DNA from: Dermatophilaceae bacterium Soc4.6
GTDB lineage: Bacteria > Actinomycetota > Actinomycetes > Actinomycetales > Dermatophilaceae
Assembly (NCBI GenBank): GCA_039889245.1
Contig: JAZGVH010000002.1
Span: 1,488,001 to 1,552,000 of the forward strand
Direction: 5' to 3'
Length of the DNA: 64,000 bases
The position numbers and the translations under genes were made by a program. The notes under the pieces are model-generated. The model saw nothing but the letters and a program-made list of their open reading frames with translations. It was not told where the DNA came from and made no database searches. Of the stretch, positions 17,726 through 26,321 are shown in pieces (position 1 is the first letter of the stretch; every line of letters starts with the position of its first letter).

Positions 17726-18559
17726 TCACATACGACCGAAGCTGACGTTCTGCATGGTCCAGATGCTGTGCAGTCCGCTGGACTGGCCCGGGCGGGGATC
17801 GTCGTACATGACGCCGGGGCCGGCGTAGATACCGACGTGGTAGGCCGGGAAGCCGACGAAGACCAGGTCGCCGGGGACCGGGTTCGTCACGCGGGTGGCG
17901 GCCAGACGCTGGGCCTCGGCCGTGCGGGGCAGCGAGATGCCGACCGCGCGGAAGACGAGACTGGTGTATCCGGAGCAGTCGGCGCCCGCGGTCGACATGC
18001 CGCCCCAGAGGTAGGGGATGCCGCTGAGCGCCCGTGCTGCGCCGAGGATGCCACCGCTCGGAGCCGGCAGCGCGATGGTGCGGGTGGCCGGTGCAGCCGA
18101 CGAGGTCGAGGCAGCCGACGCAGTCGGCGTGCTCGTGATGGCGACGCGGCTGGCGGAGCGTGAGACCCGGGCGACCGGGGCGGCGGGAGCCGGAGCGGGC
18201 TGCACGACCTTCTTGACGATCTTCTTGATCGTCATGGGGACCGCAGTGGCCACAGCCTTCTTGCCGGTGAAGCCGATGACCCCGTAGGTCGGCGCGTTGG
18301 CCGGCGTCGCGGGGGCCTCGACGGCGACGGCGCCGACGGCCGGGGCCGTAGCCTGCTTCGCGGAGGCAACCAGGGCGGTTCCGTTGTCACCGGGGGCGGC
18401 CGCGGCCGGGAGGGCGAAGGTGGCCAGCAGGCCACCGGAGGCCACCACGACGGCCGAGACCTTCATGGCCGGCTGCGCGGAGACGGCAGCGATATCGGCG
18501 AGTTCGGAGATGGGACTGAATCCCGGGGCGCGATGGCGCCCAACAAGCGTACGAGCCAC
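17726..18559 (-). CDS. secreted NlpC/P60 cell-wall hydrolase
   Basis: A 277-residue exported peptidoglycan endopeptidase. The N-terminus has an extended signal region (hydrophobic core VSAVVVASGGLLATFALPAA, cleavage likely after AAA). An Ala/Pro/Thr-rich linker follows, with a short basic stretch MTIKKIVKKVV. The C-terminal NlpC/P60 domain (about 170-277) has the catalytic Cys in GADCSGYTS and the catalytic His in YHVGIYAG. Such enzymes cleave D-Glu-mDAP-type bonds during septation or growth. GTG 18559 has GAGAGG eight bases upstream; this site lies immediately after the last conserved helix of a c-di-AMP riboswitch, so expression should respond to c-di-AMP. A perfect hairpin ends the gene. 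Confidence 0.92.
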   Translation of the reverse strand: MARTLVGRHRAPGFSPISELADIAAVSAQPAMKVSAVVVASGGLLATFALPAAAAPGDNGTALVASAKQATAPAVGAVAVEAPATPANAPTYGVIGFTGKKAVATAVPMTIKKIVKKVVQPAPAPAAPVARVSRSASRVAITSTPTASAASTSSAAPATRTIALPAPSGGILGAARALSGIPYLWGGMSTAGADCSGYTSLVFRAVGISLPRTAEAQRLAATRVTNPVPGDLVFVGFPAYHVGIYAGPGVMYDDPRPGQSSGLHSIWTMQNVSFGRM

Positions 18560-18574
18560 GAATGAAACCTCTCA

Positions 18575-18760
18575 AGCGCCTACGAAGTGAGCTGTCGGGT
18601 TCGGGTGGGAGGTTCTGCTGTTCACCCGGCCCTCGTCACGAGACCTCGCGGTCCCGAGCCAAGGGCTTCACCCCGAGACCGTCCGGAGACGGTCGAAGGT
18701 GGTTCCCCCGCTCCTGCCAGCGGTTGTGCTTTTCTCATCCGAGTGGCAGGACTAGGCGTC
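18575..18760 (-). ncRNA. c-di-AMP riboswitch (ydaO-yuaA type)
   Basis: Read on the minus strand this leader carries the conserved ydaO landmarks in order: GGAGCGGGGGAACCA, GGGGTGAA, GCCGGGTGAA, CCGAACCCGACAGCTCAC and CGTAGGCG. The closing helix P1 can form between CGCCTA (18753-18758) and TAGGCG (18577-18582). Elements of this class bind two c-di-AMP molecules and, in actinobacteria, usually precede wall hydrolases such as Rpf and NlpC/P60 proteins. That is exactly the case here. The ribosome site (GAGAGG) begins only a few bases after P1 and I see no separate terminator stem, so control may act at translation start. Family assignment rests on remembered consensus. Confidence 0.88.
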
Positions 18761-18800
18761 TCGGGAAGAACCCTGACCGGTGTTCGGCCAAGTGCGGCAT

Positions 18801-18852
18801 ACGCTACAACAGAGGTATCGCTCGTGTCACATGAAGGTCACGAAAGTGTCAC
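18801..18852 (-). promoter_or_regulatory. promoter with triple GTCAC boxes (MtrA-like) for wall hydrolase
   Basis: On the minus strand TGACAC (18824-18829) lies 17 bp before TAGCGT (18801-18806), a reasonable vegetative promoter. It would start the transcript near 18793, just ahead of the riboswitch. Three GTCAC pentamers occur at 18826, 18837 and 18848 on the plus strand, exactly 11 bp apart. Actinobacterial MtrA is known to bind direct GTAAC/GTCAC-type repeats with six-base spacers and to control wall hydrolase genes, so MtrA is the best candidate. The first box overlaps the -35 element. Confidence 0.5.
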
Positions 18853-18940
18853 CATTGCCCGGAATATCCCGCTCAGGATGTGGATAACCCCGAAAAAGAT
18901 GGCCCGATCGGGTGGTAGGGACTAGTCATCGACCCCGGGG

Positions 18941-19000
18941 GACCCCGAGCCCGACCCCGAGCCCGACCCCGAGCCCGACCCCGAGCCCGACCCCGAGCCG
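18941..19000. repeat. 12-bp tandem repeat, five copies
   Basis: GACCCCGAGCCC is repeated five times without interruption, the last copy ending in G. It lies in the gap between the riboswitch promoter region and the stop of the DtxR gene. Unit length is a multiple of three but no plausible gene contains it. The remaining gap 18853-18940 is comparatively AT-richer and holds nothing else I recognise. Confidence 0.9.
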
Positions 19001-19024
19001 GCTCAGGACCGGCCCAGTGCCGGC

Positions 19025-19720
19025 TCAGATCCGGGCGGCGAAGACGTGGACGGCGACGCCGGTCGGCAGGGAGACCCCGGTGCTGAGCTCGTCGCCCTCG
19101 CGGACGGCGATCACCCGACCGCCCTGGAGGCTGACCGAGACCCGCTCACCCGGCAGCAGACCGGCACTGGTGAGCAGCGTGAGGGCCTCGTGGTCCACCT
19201 GCACCGTCTCACCGATGCGGCGCACCACGACGAGGACCGGCTCGGCGGTGGCGATCTCGACGAGGGTCTCGACGCCGTGGCGGAAGGACTCGCCGCCCTC
19301 CTCCCCGAGCTCGTCGAGCCCCGGGATGGGGTTGCCGTAGGGCGAGACGAGGTGGTCGTCGAGCATGGCGAGGATCTTGCGCTCGACGCGCTCGCTCATG
19401 ACGTGCTCCCAGCGGCACGCCTCGTCGTGCACGAACTCCCACTCCAGCCCGATGACGTCGACCAGCAGCCGCTCGGCCAGGCGGTGCTTGCGCATCACGC
19501 GCGTGGCGAGGGTGCGCCCCTGGTCGGTCAGCCGCAGCTGCCGGTCGTCGGCGACGTGCAGCAGCCCGTCGCGCTCCATCCGGGCCACGGTCTGGCTCAC
19601 CGTGGGCCCGGAGTGGCCCAGCCGCTCGGCGATGCGCGCGCGCAGCGGGGTGATGCCTTCTTCCTCCAGCTCGAAGATCGTCTTGAGGTACATCTCCGTC
19701 GTGTCGATCAGGTCCGTCAC
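19025..19720 (-). CDS. metal-dependent repressor, DtxR/IdeR family
   Basis: A 231-residue iron- or manganese-sensing repressor of the same length as IdeR. The winged helix (1-70) has GHSGPTVSQTVARMERDGL. Metal ligands fit DtxR numbering: M10 in DTTEMYLK, the H..E pair in MRKHRLAERLL, and C-x2-E-H in CRWEHVMSERVE. The C-terminal third is an SH3-like FeoA domain (VSVSLQGGRVIAVREG). In the iron-loaded state such proteins block siderophore and uptake genes. GTG 19720 gives the expected N-terminus VTDLIDTTEMYL. The next gene upstream (MFS) starts its stop 34 bp away on the same strand. Iron rather than manganese is likely but not proven. Confidence 0.93.
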   Translation of the reverse strand: MTDLIDTTEMYLKTIFELEEEGITPLRARIAERLGHSGPTVSQTVARMERDGLLHVADDRQLRLTDQGRTLATRVMRKHRLAERLLVDVIGLEWEFVHDEACRWEHVMSERVERKILAMLDDHLVSPYGNPIPGLDELGEEGGESFRHGVETLVEIATAEPVLVVVRRIGETVQVDHEALTLLTSAGLLPGERVSVSLQGGRVIAVREGDELSTGVSLPTGVAVHVFAARI

Positions 19721-19754
19721 CTGCGGATTCTCGCAGAAGCCACCGACGGCCCCG

Positions 19755-21011
19755 CTACCGTCGGCCGGGCCCGTCCGCCCCGCGCTCCCGCCGCCGCTCC
19801 AGCGACCCCCGCGAGACGGGGTCGAAGCGCGGCACCCACACCCGCAGCCAGCCGGCCCCGGCGAGGGCGAGCGCACCCATCGCGACGGCGGCCGCCGCCA
19901 GCGGCACGACGGTGGTGAGGGCCGAGATGAGGCCAGGGCCGGCCGCGTTGCCGCTGTCCGACATCAGCCGCCAGCCCCCGAGGAACTGCGCGCGGTCGCG
20001 GGTCGGTGAGGCATCGGCGCCGAGCGTCATGACCACGCCGGAGCCGAGGCCGTTGCCGGCCGCCATCACGGTCGCCACGAGGGCGACGAGGCCGAACGAC
20101 CCGGCCAGCGGCAGCAGCGCCATTCCGAGCCCGAGCACGACCATGCTCGGGACGACCACGTAGAGGCGGCCCCAGCGGTCCATGATGCGACCGCCCGGAT
20201 AGAACAGCAGCATGTCGACGGCCCCGGCGATGCCGAAGACGAGGCTGGTGTGCGCCGCGTCGAGCCCGATGCCCTCGGCCCACAGCGGTACCAGCGCCGT
20301 GCGGCAGGAGCGGGCGCCCGAGATGAACAGCACCCCGACACCGAGGGTGCGCAGGGTGCGACGGTGCTCGAGCAGCACCGAGCCCACAGAGCGTCGTACG
20401 GGGTCGCGCAGCTGCGCCGCCCGCTCGCCGGAGGTCAGGTCGGGCACGACCAGGAGGAGGGCGAAGGCGGCCGTCGAGGCGAGCAGCCCGACGCCGTAGG
20501 CCGCCGACACACCGAAGCGGCTGACCGCGGCCGCCCCGAGGAAGGGCCCCACGAACAGGCCGATGCGGCTGACCCCGCCGAGGGTCGACAGGGCGCGGGC
20601 CCGCAGGCGGATCGGCACCACCTCGGTGAGGTAGGCCTGACGGGCCAGGCCGAAGACGGACGCCGCGAGACCGAGCACCACGAGCGATGCGGCCAGCACC
20701 CACACGTGGCGGGCGAGGGCGCAGCCGAGCATGCCGACCGCTTCGATCCCGCACGCGAGCAGCAGGGCCGTGCGCTCCCCCAGCCGGGCGGCGAGCGCGC
20801 CCGCCGGTATGTCGCCGAGCAGCTGCCCGACACCCATGAGCGCGACCATGAACGCGGCGAGGTTGACGCCGGCCCCGAGGTCGCGCGCAGAGAGCACGAT
20901 GACCGGGGCGACCGCCCCCGTGCCGACAGCGCTGAGCACGCTCGGCCCGTAGGCCGCGAGCGCGATCGACCTCAGGTCTGCGAGCGAGTCCACCGCGAGC
21001 ACTCTAGGCAT
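19755..21011 (-). CDS. MFS transporter
   Basis: A major facilitator of 418 residues with about twelve helices. Seen: the loop 2-3 signature as DIPAGALAARLGERTALL, the motif-like SRIGLFVGPFLGAAAVSRFG in helix 5, and the equivalent second-half loop PGGRIMDRWGRLYVVVP. The C-terminal tail is Arg-rich. It resembles drug or siderophore-type exporters, but substrate is not readable. It lies directly upstream of the DtxR gene, so iron-linked export is possible. ATG 21011; upstream lies the structured region 21070-21266. Confidence 0.85.
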   Translation of the reverse strand: MPRVLAVDSLADLRSIALAAYGPSVLSAVGTGAVAPVIVLSARDLGAGVNLAAFMVALMGVGQLLGDIPAGALAARLGERTALLLACGIEAVGMLGCALARHVWVLAASLVVLGLAASVFGLARQAYLTEVVPIRLRARALSTLGGVSRIGLFVGPFLGAAAVSRFGVSAAYGVGLLASTAAFALLLVVPDLTSGERAAQLRDPVRRSVGSVLLEHRRTLRTLGVGVLFISGARSCRTALVPLWAEGIGLDAAHTSLVFGIAGAVDMLLFYPGGRIMDRWGRLYVVVPSMVVLGLGMALLPLAGSFGLVALVATVMAAGNGLGSGVVMTLGADASPTRDRAQFLGGWRLMSDSGNAAGPGLISALTTVVPLAAAAVAMGALALAGAGWLRVWVPRFDPVSRGSLERRRERGADGPGRR

Positions 21012-21304
21012 GGAACGAAACCCCCTTGTGGGCGCTGCCCCGCCGACTTAGGGTTTGAGGACACGAGAAGGGAGGTGGTCCAGTAGTGAATTCTTCGAGG
21101 ACGCGTGAGGTGACTGCGCGATAGCGCAGCCGTATCGCTGACCGCCTCGGTCGGCAACGGACGTGCGATCGCCAGATCCAGCAGTCGCCGCGGCCCGTGG
21201 GTGGTGGTGCCCCCGTCCAGGCACCCGCCGGTTCCCTCCCCCGTGGAGGACTCGGCGCCCACGGGCTCGTCCGTGCCCCTGCTCGCCTGCGGGCTGGCGA
21301 CACC
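21012..21304 (+). other. intergenic structured element with 12-codon ORF
   Basis: This 293-bp gap between pdxH and the MFS gene is not empty. On the plus strand GGGAGGTGG precedes GTG 21086, which opens a 12-codon ORF (VNSSRTREVTAR, stop TAG 21122-21124). The RNA can then form CTGCGC-gata-GCGCAG (21114-21129), GACCG-cct-CGGTC (21140-21152), and a nested structure: GCCCGTGGG (21193-21201) with CCCACGGGC (21258-21266), enclosing GGTGCC/GGCACC (21206-21225) and CCTCC-ccgt-GGAGG (21236-21249). No plus-strand gene follows within 2.4 kb. I do not recognise the element and cannot tell which strand is active. Confidence 0.4.
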
Positions 21305-22045
21305 TCAGGGCTGGCGGCGGGTGAGCACCCAGGCGGCCCGGTCGTCGAGCGCCGGGTGCGCACTCACGTCCTGCGCCGCGACCCCGCCCCCGGCGCCGAC
21401 AGCGGTGAAGACGAGCCGGTCGTGCAGCCGGTTGCTGCGCCCGGCCCAGAGCTCGACCTCGGTCGCGCGCACCCGGTAGCCGGCCCAGGTCGGCGGCACC
21501 GGCACGTCGTCGGGCCGACCGTGGTCGGGGTACTGCGCGGCATACCGGGCGTAGTCGTCCTCCAGCTGGCCGCGGTCCCGCGCCGGCGCCGACTGGTGCG
21601 AGGCCCACGCGCTGATCCGCGAGCCCCAGGGGCGGGTGACCCAGTAGTCGTGCACCTCGGGCGCCGCGATCCGCTCGACCGTGCCACGCAGCCGGATCGC
21701 GCGGAACATCGCCGGCCAGGTCAGCGCGACCGCGATGTGCGCGTTGGCCGCGAGCTCGAGGCCCTTCGTCGAGTCGGTCGAGCTGACGAAGCCCGGCCCG
21801 CGCTGGTCGAGGAAGCGCATGAGCACGGTGCGCACGTTCGGCACGCCGTGCGCGTCGGCCGTCGCGACCGACAGCGCGCGGGGCTCGTAGACGTCGGGGT
21901 TCGTCAGTGCCCGCTGATCGGCCTCGTCGACCCAGCGGCGCACCTGCGCATAGGGCGTCGACTCGAGCATCTCCTCGGTGAGCCCGTCACCGGTGTAGTC
22001 GTGCCGCTGGACCTGTCCTGCGGCGTGTGCCGCGTCGCTGTTCAC
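21305..22045 (-). CDS. pdxH: pyridoxamine 5'-phosphate oxidase
   Basis: FMN enzyme that oxidises pyridoxamine- or pyridoxine-phosphate to pyridoxal 5'-phosphate in the cytoplasm. The 246-residue protein shows the family order: RRWVDEADQR, EPRALSVATADAHGVPNVRTVLMRFLDQRG, FVSSTDSTKGLELAANAHIAVALTWP (FMN site), and VRLRGTVER-like IRLRGTVERI. It ends with the signature WAGRSNRLHDRLVF (consensus WqGrpnRLHDR). GTG 22045 is the chosen start. Several PLP enzymes lie near it (SerC, group II decarboxylase), though on other transcripts. A pentapeptide-repeat gene lies 34 bp upstream on the same strand. Confidence 0.93.
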   Translation of the reverse strand: MNSDAAHAAGQVQRHDYTGDGLTEEMLESTPYAQVRRWVDEADQRALTNPDVYEPRALSVATADAHGVPNVRTVLMRFLDQRGPGFVSSTDSTKGLELAANAHIAVALTWPAMFRAIRLRGTVERIAAPEVHDYWVTRPWGSRISAWASHQSAPARDRGQLEDDYARYAAQYPDHGRPDDVPVPPTWAGYRVRATEVELWAGRSNRLHDRLVFTAVGAGGGVAAQDVSAHPALDDRAAWVLTRRQP

Positions 22046-22079
22046 CCGGCCAAGGCTAGGCGCCGGGACGGGGGGCTGC

Positions 22080-22739
22080 TCAGGTGCCGATCCGGATCCC
22101 CAGCTGGTCGGCGAGCGCATCGGCCAGGTCGAGCAGCTGCAGGCGGCTGATCGTGGCGCCGCGCAGGCTCGCGAGGCCGCGGGGGGCGACGAGGCGCGGG
22201 CCCGACAGGTCGACCTCGGTCATCGTCACCCCGGAGAACTGCGCCGTCACCAGCTGGCAGCCGTCGAAGGACACCCGCTTGAGCGTCGCACCGGCCAGGT
22301 CGGGCTCGAGCAGCACCACGTCCTCGAAGACGACGTCGGTCAGGGTGGCGCCGCGCAGGTTGAGGAAGTCGACCTTGCCGCCTACGACGCGCACGTCACG
22401 CCATACGGACCCGTAGGCCGATGGCGCCCCGAGGCGGGGGTCGGTGACCACGGTGTCGGCGAGGGTCGCGTCCGAGAGGTCGATGCCCGCGCCGCGCACC
22501 CGGGTGAGCACGCTCTCGGAGAATCGGGCTCCCGACAGGTCGGCCTCGGTGAGGTCGACGTCCACCAGGGCGCACTCGAGGAAGCGGGACCCGGCGGCGC
22601 GCGCCCGGGTGAGGTCGGCGTCACGCACGACGACCCGGTCGTAGGTCTCGTCGGCCACCAGCGGCGCGTCATGGGCCTCGAGCGTGTGGGGGTCGAGCGG
22701 CGGGCGGGGCGGTCGACGGGCGGAGCGGCGCGGCGGCAT
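22080..22739 (-). CDS. pentapeptide-repeat protein
   Basis: A 219-residue protein whose centre is a right-handed quadrilateral beta-helix made of A(D/N)LXX-like repeats: RDADLTRARAAGSRF, VDLTEADLSGARFSES, IDLSDATLADTV and DFLNLRGATLTDVVFEDVVL. The N-terminus is Arg/Pro-rich and disordered. The C-terminal helix ends in LADQLGIRIGT. Pentapeptide proteins include gyrase-protecting Qnr/MfpA, but with few strict coils and a polar N-terminus this one cannot be assigned that role. Start ATG 22739 has a weak CAGGATGGG upstream. Confidence 0.85.
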   Translation of the reverse strand: MPPRRSARRPPRPPLDPHTLEAHDAPLVADETYDRVVVRDADLTRARAAGSRFLECALVDVDLTEADLSGARFSESVLTRVRGAGIDLSDATLADTVVTDPRLGAPSAYGSVWRDVRVVGGKVDFLNLRGATLTDVVFEDVVLLEPDLAGATLKRVSFDGCQLVTAQFSGVTMTEVDLSGPRLVAPRGLASLRGATISRLQLLDLADALADQLGIRIGT

Positions 22740-22805
22740 CCGCCCATCCTGCCCCGCCACCCCTCCCGCCACCCCTCCCGCGTTCCGGGCGGGTGGGGGG
22801 TGAGG

Positions 22806-23573
22806 TCAGACCTGCGGACCCTCGGTGCGCAGCTTCTCGACCTCGGCCATGGCCTCCCGCAGGCCCTGGAGCCACTCGTCGGCGTGCTGGCCGACGAGCG
22901 TGACGGCCCAGGCGAGCGCCTCGGAGCGGGAGCGGGCGACGCCGGCGTCGACGAGGGTGTCGAGCACCTGACGCTGCGGCTGGCGCAGCCGCGTCATGAC
23001 CGGCACCGCCTGGTGGGTGAAGATCGCCGACTCGTCGCCGATCGTCGCGCCCCAGCCGACCTTGCGGCCGTAGCGGGCCTCGGCCTCGAGGGCGATGGCC
23101 ACCCGCTCGTCGCGGGTGTCCTCGCGGAAGCGGCTGATCCGCCCCTGGGCCGCGGCCGCCGACGACTCGCCGTCAGCACTGTCGACGGGCGGCAGCTCGC
23201 CGACGACGATGACCTCCTCGCGGTCGACCGAGACGGTCGGTGAGCCGGTGTACCAGCCGCTCGGCAGTCGCCCGGCGAACCAGGCGACGACGTCGTCGGC
23301 CGCGGGGAGGTCGGCCTGCTGCCAGCCGCCCGGGCGACCGAAGCCGCCTCCGCGCCGGCCGGGACCGCCCGGACCCATCGGTCCGAAGCCGGGGCCCCAG
23401 CCGGGTCCGAAGCCGGGCCCGCCCGGGCCCCCCGGGCCACCGCCGCGGCGTCCGCGGCGGCCTCCGCGTGGGCCGCGCTCCTGCTCCTCGTCGGAGAAGC
23501 GCTCGGCGAACCGCTCGGCGAAGGGGTGGTGGTGGCCCGCATCCGGGCCGTGGTGGTCGTGGTGGTGACTCAT
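22806..23573 (-). CDS. His/Gly/Pro-rich protein with C-terminal helical (RHH-like) region
   Basis: A 255-residue protein of unknown function. The N-terminus is strikingly His-rich (MSHHHDHHG, GHHHPFAE) and could bind metal. A Gly/Pro/Arg low-complexity region with GPGWGPGFGPMGPGG repeats follows (about 35-90). The conserved-looking core starts at WQQADLPAADDVVAWFAGRLP and ends with RQVLDTLVDAGVARSRSEALAWAV, which looks like a ribbon-helix-helix or regulator-type helix pair. ATG 23573 has AAGGAG. A GTAAT/ATTAC operator-like array lies just upstream of the ribosome site, which suggests autoregulation. It might be a metal-responsive regulator, but this is conjecture. Confidence 0.7.
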   Translation of the reverse strand: MSHHHDHHGPDAGHHHPFAERFAERFSDEEQERGPRGGRRGRRGGGPGGPGGPGFGPGWGPGFGPMGPGGPGRRGGGFGRPGGWQQADLPAADDVVAWFAGRLPSGWYTGSPTVSVDREEVIVVGELPPVDSADGESSAAAAQGRISRFREDTRDERVAIALEAEARYGRKVGWGATIGDESAIFTHQAVPVMTRLRQPQRQVLDTLVDAGVARSRSEALAWAVTLVGQHADEWLQGLREAMAEVEKLRTEGPQV

Positions 23574-23586
23574 GTGGTGCTCCTTC

Positions 23587-23609
23587 GTAATGGTGATTAC
23601 ATGATTACA
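23587..23609. promoter_or_regulatory. GTAAT/ATTAC operator-like array
   Basis: GTAAT-ggtg-ATTAC (23587-23600) is an inverted repeat, and GATTACA occurs twice in tandem (23595-23601 and 23603-23609). This AT-rich island stands out in very GC-rich DNA. It sits just upstream of the AAGGAG of the His-rich protein gene (minus strand) and about 100 bp from serC (plus). Confidence 0.45.
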
Positions 23610-23702
23610 GACAAAGGAACGGCGCACCAGCCCCCGCTGTTCCCGACTCCGGTCCACCCCGTGGAAACGAAGGGGGCATCCCCTCCCGCGGTGGTCTCAT
23701 GA

Positions 23703-24833
<1,131 letters not shown>

Positions 24834-24868
24834 CCTGATGGGCTGCCCGGGCTGAGGCGCTGATGGGG

Positions 24869-24964
24869 TCAGTGCAGGGTCTGGACGAACGCCGACACCG
24901 CGGCGACCACGACGAGACCGACCAGCACGAAGACGGTGAGGCGCTGACGGAATCGTGGGGTCAC
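24869..24964 (-). CDS. small single-helix membrane protein (31 aa)
   Basis: A short ORF of 31 codons starting at GTG 24964 with GGCAGGA upstream. The product is a basic N-terminus (VTPRFRQR) followed by one hydrophobic helix (LTVFVLVGLVVVAAVSAFV) and a five-residue tail. Tiny proteins of this kind are common and often unannotated in actinobacteria. It lies convergently 35 bp after serC. Codon third positions are G/C-rich, consistent with coding. Role unknown. Confidence 0.5.
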   Translation of the reverse strand: MTPRFRQRLTVFVLVGLVVVAAVSAFVQTLH

Positions 24965-25031
24965 GTGCGGATCCTGCCAGACCCACCGAGGTGAGGGGTG
25001 GACGGCTGCCGACCCGCTGAGGCGCCGCGGG

Positions 25032-26321
25032 TCAGCGGACCGGCTCGGGCTCCGGCACCGTGACCGGCACGAGCGCCAGCCGCGGCAGCCGGCGCGGGGT
25101 CCGGGTGACCCGGAGGCGACCCGCGGGTCCCCCTCGAGCATGGAGGGCCAGCACCGCCAGGAGCGACAGCCCCACCATGACCGTGCCGATGCCGATGGTC
25201 CATCGGGGGCCGGCGTGGTCACCGAGCCAGCCGATCAGCGGGGCGCCGATCGGGGCGCCCCCCATGAGGATCGCCATGTAGAGCGACATCACCCGGCCGC
25301 GCATCTGTGGCTCGACCGACAGCTGGACCGTGGAGTTGGCGGTGGTGAGCGCCGTCAGCGAGGCCAACCCGACGGGCACGAGCGCGAGCGCGAAGAGGTC
25401 GTAGGTCGGGGCGAGGGCGGCCAGCAGGGAGGCGACCGTGAAGCCCCCGAGGGCGACGAGGACCACGGCAAGGCGGGGCTCGCGCCGTCGCGCCGAGAGC
25501 AGGGCGGCGGCGAGGGAGCCGATCGCCATGATCGAGCCGAGCAGGCCGTACTGGGTCGCACCCTGGTGGAAGACCTGGGTGGCCATGAGGGCCATGGTCA
25601 GCTGGAAGTTCATGCCGAAGGTGCCCAGGACGAAGACCAGCCCCATGATCACCATCAGATCGGGACGGCTGCGCACGTAGGCGAAGCCCTCGCGCACCTG
25701 GCCCTTGCCCCGCAGCCGGGGGGAAGGGGTCAGCTCGTCGGTGTGCAGGGCGGCGAGCGAGGCGATGACGAAGAAGAACGACAGACCGTTGAGCAGCAGA
25801 GCCGTGCCGGTGCCCAGCCACGCGATGACCAGCCCGGCGACACCGGGGCCGACGAGCCGTCCGGCGTTGAAGGAGGCGCTGTTGAGGCCGACGGCGTTGC
25901 TCAGCTGCTGGCGCGGCACGATCTCGGAGACGAACGACTGGCGGGCCGGGTTGTCGACGGAGGTCGCGATGCCCTGGAAGAGGGCGACGGCATACACCTG
26001 CCAGAGCTGCACGACGCCGCTGAGGGTGAGCACGGCGAGGGTGAGCGCCGACACGGCGAGCGCGCCCTGCGAGACGAAGAGGATGCGGCGCTTGGGGAAG
26101 CGGTCGGCGATGACCCCGGTGAACGGCGCGAGGAGCAGGAAGGGCAGGAACTGCAGCCCCGTGACGAGGCCGAGCGCGGTGGCGGAGTGGTCGGTGAGGA
26201 CCGTGAGCACGAGCCAGTCCTGCGCGACGCGGCCCATCCAGGTGCCGACGTTGGAGACGAAGGAGCCGCTGAAGTAGATGCGGTAGTTGCGGATCGACAG
26301 CGACGAGAAGGTCGGGCTCAC
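25032..26321 (-). CDS. MFS exporter (EntS/drug-efflux like)
   Basis: A twelve-helix major facilitator of 429 residues. Seen: SIRNYRIYFSGSFVSNVGTWMGRVAQDWLVL, the MFS_3/EntS-type N-terminus; loop motif GVIADRFPKRRILFVSQ; SVDNPARQSFVSEIVPRQQLSNAVGLNSASFNAGRLVGPG, characteristic of this branch; and a late RGRVMSLYMAILMGGAPIGA. The tail is Arg/Pro-rich. GTG 26321 overlaps the stop of the MarR gene (GTGA), so exporter and regulator are one operon, the usual layout for inducible efflux. Substrate unknown; the branch includes siderophore and macrolide exporters. Confidence 0.9.
   Translation of the reverse strand: MSPTFSSLSIRNYRIYFSGSFVSNVGTWMGRVAQDWLVLTVLTDHSATALGLVTGLQFLPFLLLAPFTGVIADRFPKRRILFVSQGALAVSALTLAVLTLSGVVQLWQVYAVALFQGIATSVDNPARQSFVSEIVPRQQLSNAVGLNSASFNAGRLVGPGVAGLVIAWLGTGTALLLNGLSFFFVIASLAALHTDELTPSPRLRGKGQVREGFAYVRSRPDLMVIMGLVFVLGTFGMNFQLTMALMATQVFHQGATQYGLLGSIMAIGSLAAALLSARRREPRLAVVLVALGGFTVASLLAALAPTYDLFALALVPVGLASLTALTTANSTVQLSVEPQMRGRVMSLYMAILMGGAPIGAPLIGWLGDHAGPRWTIGIGTVMVGLSLLAVLALHARGGPAGRLRVTRTPRRLPRLALVPVTVPEPEPVR

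Noticed and set aside
21040..21060. IdeR box before the MFS gene
   Set aside because: Only CTTAGGGTTTGAGG-like partial similarity; no symmetric half-site.
21197..22150. Long plus-strand frame opposite pdxH
   Set aside because: PdxH motifs on the minus strand are complete; the plus frame is low-complexity.
22080..22739. Qnr/MfpA-type gyrase protection protein
   Set aside because: The pentapeptide coils are few and irregular and the polar N-terminus does not fit; generic pentapeptide protein is safer.
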